DNA from: a virus
Reading direction: 5' to 3' (one strand)
Length of the DNA stretch: 48,323 nucleotides
IMG/VR virus record: IMGVR_UViG_3300025311_000373
Location: 1 to 48,323 of that record
Position numbers and translations under genes: made by a program. Shown in pieces: positions 46,823 through 48,323 of this stretch. Position 1 is the stretch's first letter. Each line of letters opens with the position of its first letter. The notes beneath the pieces are model-generated. The model searched no databases. It was not told where the DNA came from and saw only the letters and a program-made list of their open reading frames with translations.

Positions 46823-48237
46823 AGCGAGATTTTTTAAGCCTGCCGCTTGACCTCGGCAACGAACTGAACATCGATAACTTTGCCGGGGGCGGCGGTGCAT
46901 CCGAGGGCATTGAACAGGCATTTGGCCGTCCGGTCGATGTAGCCATTAATCATGACGGCGAAGCGTTGGCCATGCATGCTGCCAATCACCCTCGAACTGC
47001 GCACTATCAAGAAGATGTGTTTGACATTCATCCCGGCTTCGTCACAGGCCAACGCCCGATCGGTCTTGCCTGGTTCAGCCCGGATTGCAAGCATCACTCC
47101 AAGGCCAAGGGCGGGAAACCGCGCGAGCAGAAGATTCGCGGCCTTGCGTGGGTTACGCTGAAATGGGGAACGTTTCAGATGCCGCGCGCGATCGCACTTG
47201 AGAACGTCGAAGAATTTCAGGATTGGGGGCCGCTGGATGACGCCGGGAAGCCCATTAAATCCGAGAAAGGCCGCACCTTCCGTGCCTTCATAGATGCACT
47301 CTCAACAGGATTGGCCAAAGATCATCCGGATATACCTGAAATTTATGATGCGCTCGGTGCCGACTTCCCAATGGGCCGGCTATACGCTGGACTGGGTTAC
47401 AAAGTCGAGCACCGGATTCTCAGAGCTTACAAATATGGCACGCCAACTATTCGCAAGCGTCTATACATTTTCGCGCGCCGCGATGGTTTGCCGATCGTCT
47501 GGCCATCGCCGACTCATGACAATCCAAAGTTGCCGGGATTCGCGAAAAGCGGTTTGTTGCCTTGGGCTACGGCCGCCGAATGCATCGATTGGTCGATCCC
47601 CTGCCCGTCAATTTTTACTCGCAAGCGGCCGCTGAAAGACGCGACGCTGCGCCGAATCGCCAAGGGCATCATGAAGTTTGTCGTTAATTCGGCTGATCCA
47701 TTTATCGTGAAGTTTCCCGAGAACAGCACCGGCCAGCAGATCGATGAACCGCTGCACACTGTCATGGCGGGCGCACCACGCTTCGGGCTTGTATCTCCCA
47801 CCCTGATGCATCTGACTCATCATGGCGCCGACCGTACAGCATCAGTCGATGCACCAATTGCAACCATTACCGGGGCACATCGTGGTGAACAGGCGCTGGT
47901 CATGGCGATGCTGGCCAAGCATTACACCGGAGTAGTCGGCACCAGCGTTAAAGTGCCTTTTGGCACCGTTACTACCAGTGACCACCATTCCGTAGTTACC
48001 GCTCAGCTTGTCGGCTGCGGCGGTCGTGCTGGGCAGTCTCGCCCGCGCGATGTGAGCGAGCCGACTGCTACGGTCACAAGTAAGGCGGACACAACGCTCG
48101 TGACATCGCACCTGGTCAAGTTACGCAATAACCAATTCGGCCAAGGAATGGACGAGCCGTTCCCGACATTGACGGCCGGCGGCGGACATGTTGGAGAGGT
48201 TCGCGCTTTCCTGATTACTCATAAGTCAGAAATATAG
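46819..48237 (+). CDS. C5-cytosine DNA methyltransferase, C-terminally short
   Basis: 472 aa. Motif I FAGGGGASEG (21-30), motif IV SPDCKHHSKAKGG with catalytic C90, motif VI LENVEEF (E128), motif VIII GTPTIRKRLYIFARR. The C-terminal part has P-T-V/I-T repeats (PLHTVMAG, PIATITGAH, PTATVTSK, PFPTLTAGG). No GNSV-like motif X or motif IX target region is seen before the stop, so it may be truncated or completed elsewhere. The ATG overlaps the RT stop (ATGA). Confidence 0.85.
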   Translation: MKRDFLSLPLDLGNELNIDNFAGGGGASEGIEQAFGRPVDVAINHDGEALAMHAANHPRTAHYQEDVFDIHPGFVTGQRPIGLAWFSPDCKHHSKAKGGKPREQKIRGLAWVTLKWGTFQMPRAIALENVEEFQDWGPLDDAGKPIKSEKGRTFRAFIDALSTGLAKDHPDIPEIYDALGADFPMGRLYAGLGYKVEHRILRAYKYGTPTIRKRLYIFARRDGLPIVWPSPTHDNPKLPGFAKSGLLPWATAAECIDWSIPCPSIFTRKRPLKDATLRRIAKGIMKFVVNSADPFIVKFPENSTGQQIDEPLHTVMAGAPRFGLVSPTLMHLTHHGADRTASVDAPIATITGAHRGEQALVMAMLAKHYTGVVGTSVKVPFGTVTTSDHHSVVTAQLVGCGGRAGQSRPRDVSEPTATVTSKADTTLVTSHLVKLRNNQFGQGMDEPFPTLTAGGGHVGEVRAFLITHKSEI

Positions 48238-48249
48238 GCGACACTTGGA

Positions 48250-48323
48250 TGCTTGAAAAACGAACGGACCAACGCAGGCTTGTTGCCGATGTCGGCAAGC
48301 TGTGCCGCCACGCGCTCCTGCAG
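48250..48323 (+). CDS. Partial gene running off the window
   Basis: An open frame from the ATG at 48250 (MLEKRTDQRRLVADVGK...) continues to the last base. The ribosome site is weak. Too short to identify; it could be the continuation of the methyltransferase function or a new gene. Confidence 0.35.

Noticed and set aside
1-48323. CRISPR arrays or insertion sequences
   Set aside because: No regularly spaced repeats with unique spacers and no transposase genes seen; the only tandem repeats are the origin iterons.

Overview
The window is almost entirely one temperate, contractile-tailed (myovirus-type) prophage. It lies in what looks like a betaproteobacterium of the Burkholderiales: moderate-to-high GC, a tail module related to Mu/P2-type phages, and gene families common in Burkholderia and Bordetella phages. 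The host taxon is an inference; no host marker other than a tRNA is present. The left edge carries tRNA-Pro(GGG) with its own terminator, a plausible attachment site. No integrase is visible, so the right end probably lies beyond the window.

Layout. (1) 0.5-2.0 kb: small unrecognised genes. (2) 2.1-3.6 kb, minus strand: lysis cassette (overlapping Rz/Rz1 spanins, M15 endolysin, a 21-codon mini-cistron, holin-like protein), joined by stop/start overlaps. (3) 3.6-25.7 kb, minus strand: the late operon read right to left (terminase, DUF4055-type portal, small membrane metallopeptidase, scaffold, capsid, neck genes, sheath, tube, a -1 frameshifted tail chaperone, tape measure, baseplate, tail fibre), punctuated by intrinsic terminators. 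(4) 26.4-35.6 kb, minus strand: early/replication operon, with a lambda-O-like initiator containing iterons, a RuvC-like resolvase, a helicase-methyltransferase fusion, a very small kinase-like protein and, at its end, a gene in the position of lambda Q. (5) 35.6-38.9 kb: immunity region with a Cro-like protein, a CI/LexA-type repressor, a lipoprotein and small membrane proteins. Five copies of a 14-bp operator (TTAGG-N4-CCTAA, one degenerate) lie in two clusters. (6) 39.0-43.8 kb, plus strand: recombination arm (candidate annealing protein, YqaJ/lambda-exo nuclease, KTSC protein, protein with an FtsK-gamma-like winged helix). (7) 43.9-46.8 kb, plus strand: a complete diversity-generating retroelement (DGR) with two DUF1566-like variable proteins, Avd, template repeat and reverse transcriptase. 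(8) 46.8-48.2 kb: a C5-cytosine methyltransferase whose start overlaps the RT stop.

How it fits together. The repressor probably silences two back-to-back early promoters through the shared operators. Leftward transcription makes replication functions and then a Q-like protein that could let polymerase read the terminator-rich late operon. Rightward transcription makes recombination proteins, the DGR and the methyltransferase. The DGR is the strongest discovery. Both variable repeats align without gaps to one 107-bp template; 21 of 22 differences fall at template adenines. The targets sit in the early arm, not in the tail-fibre locus, and have no visible export signal.
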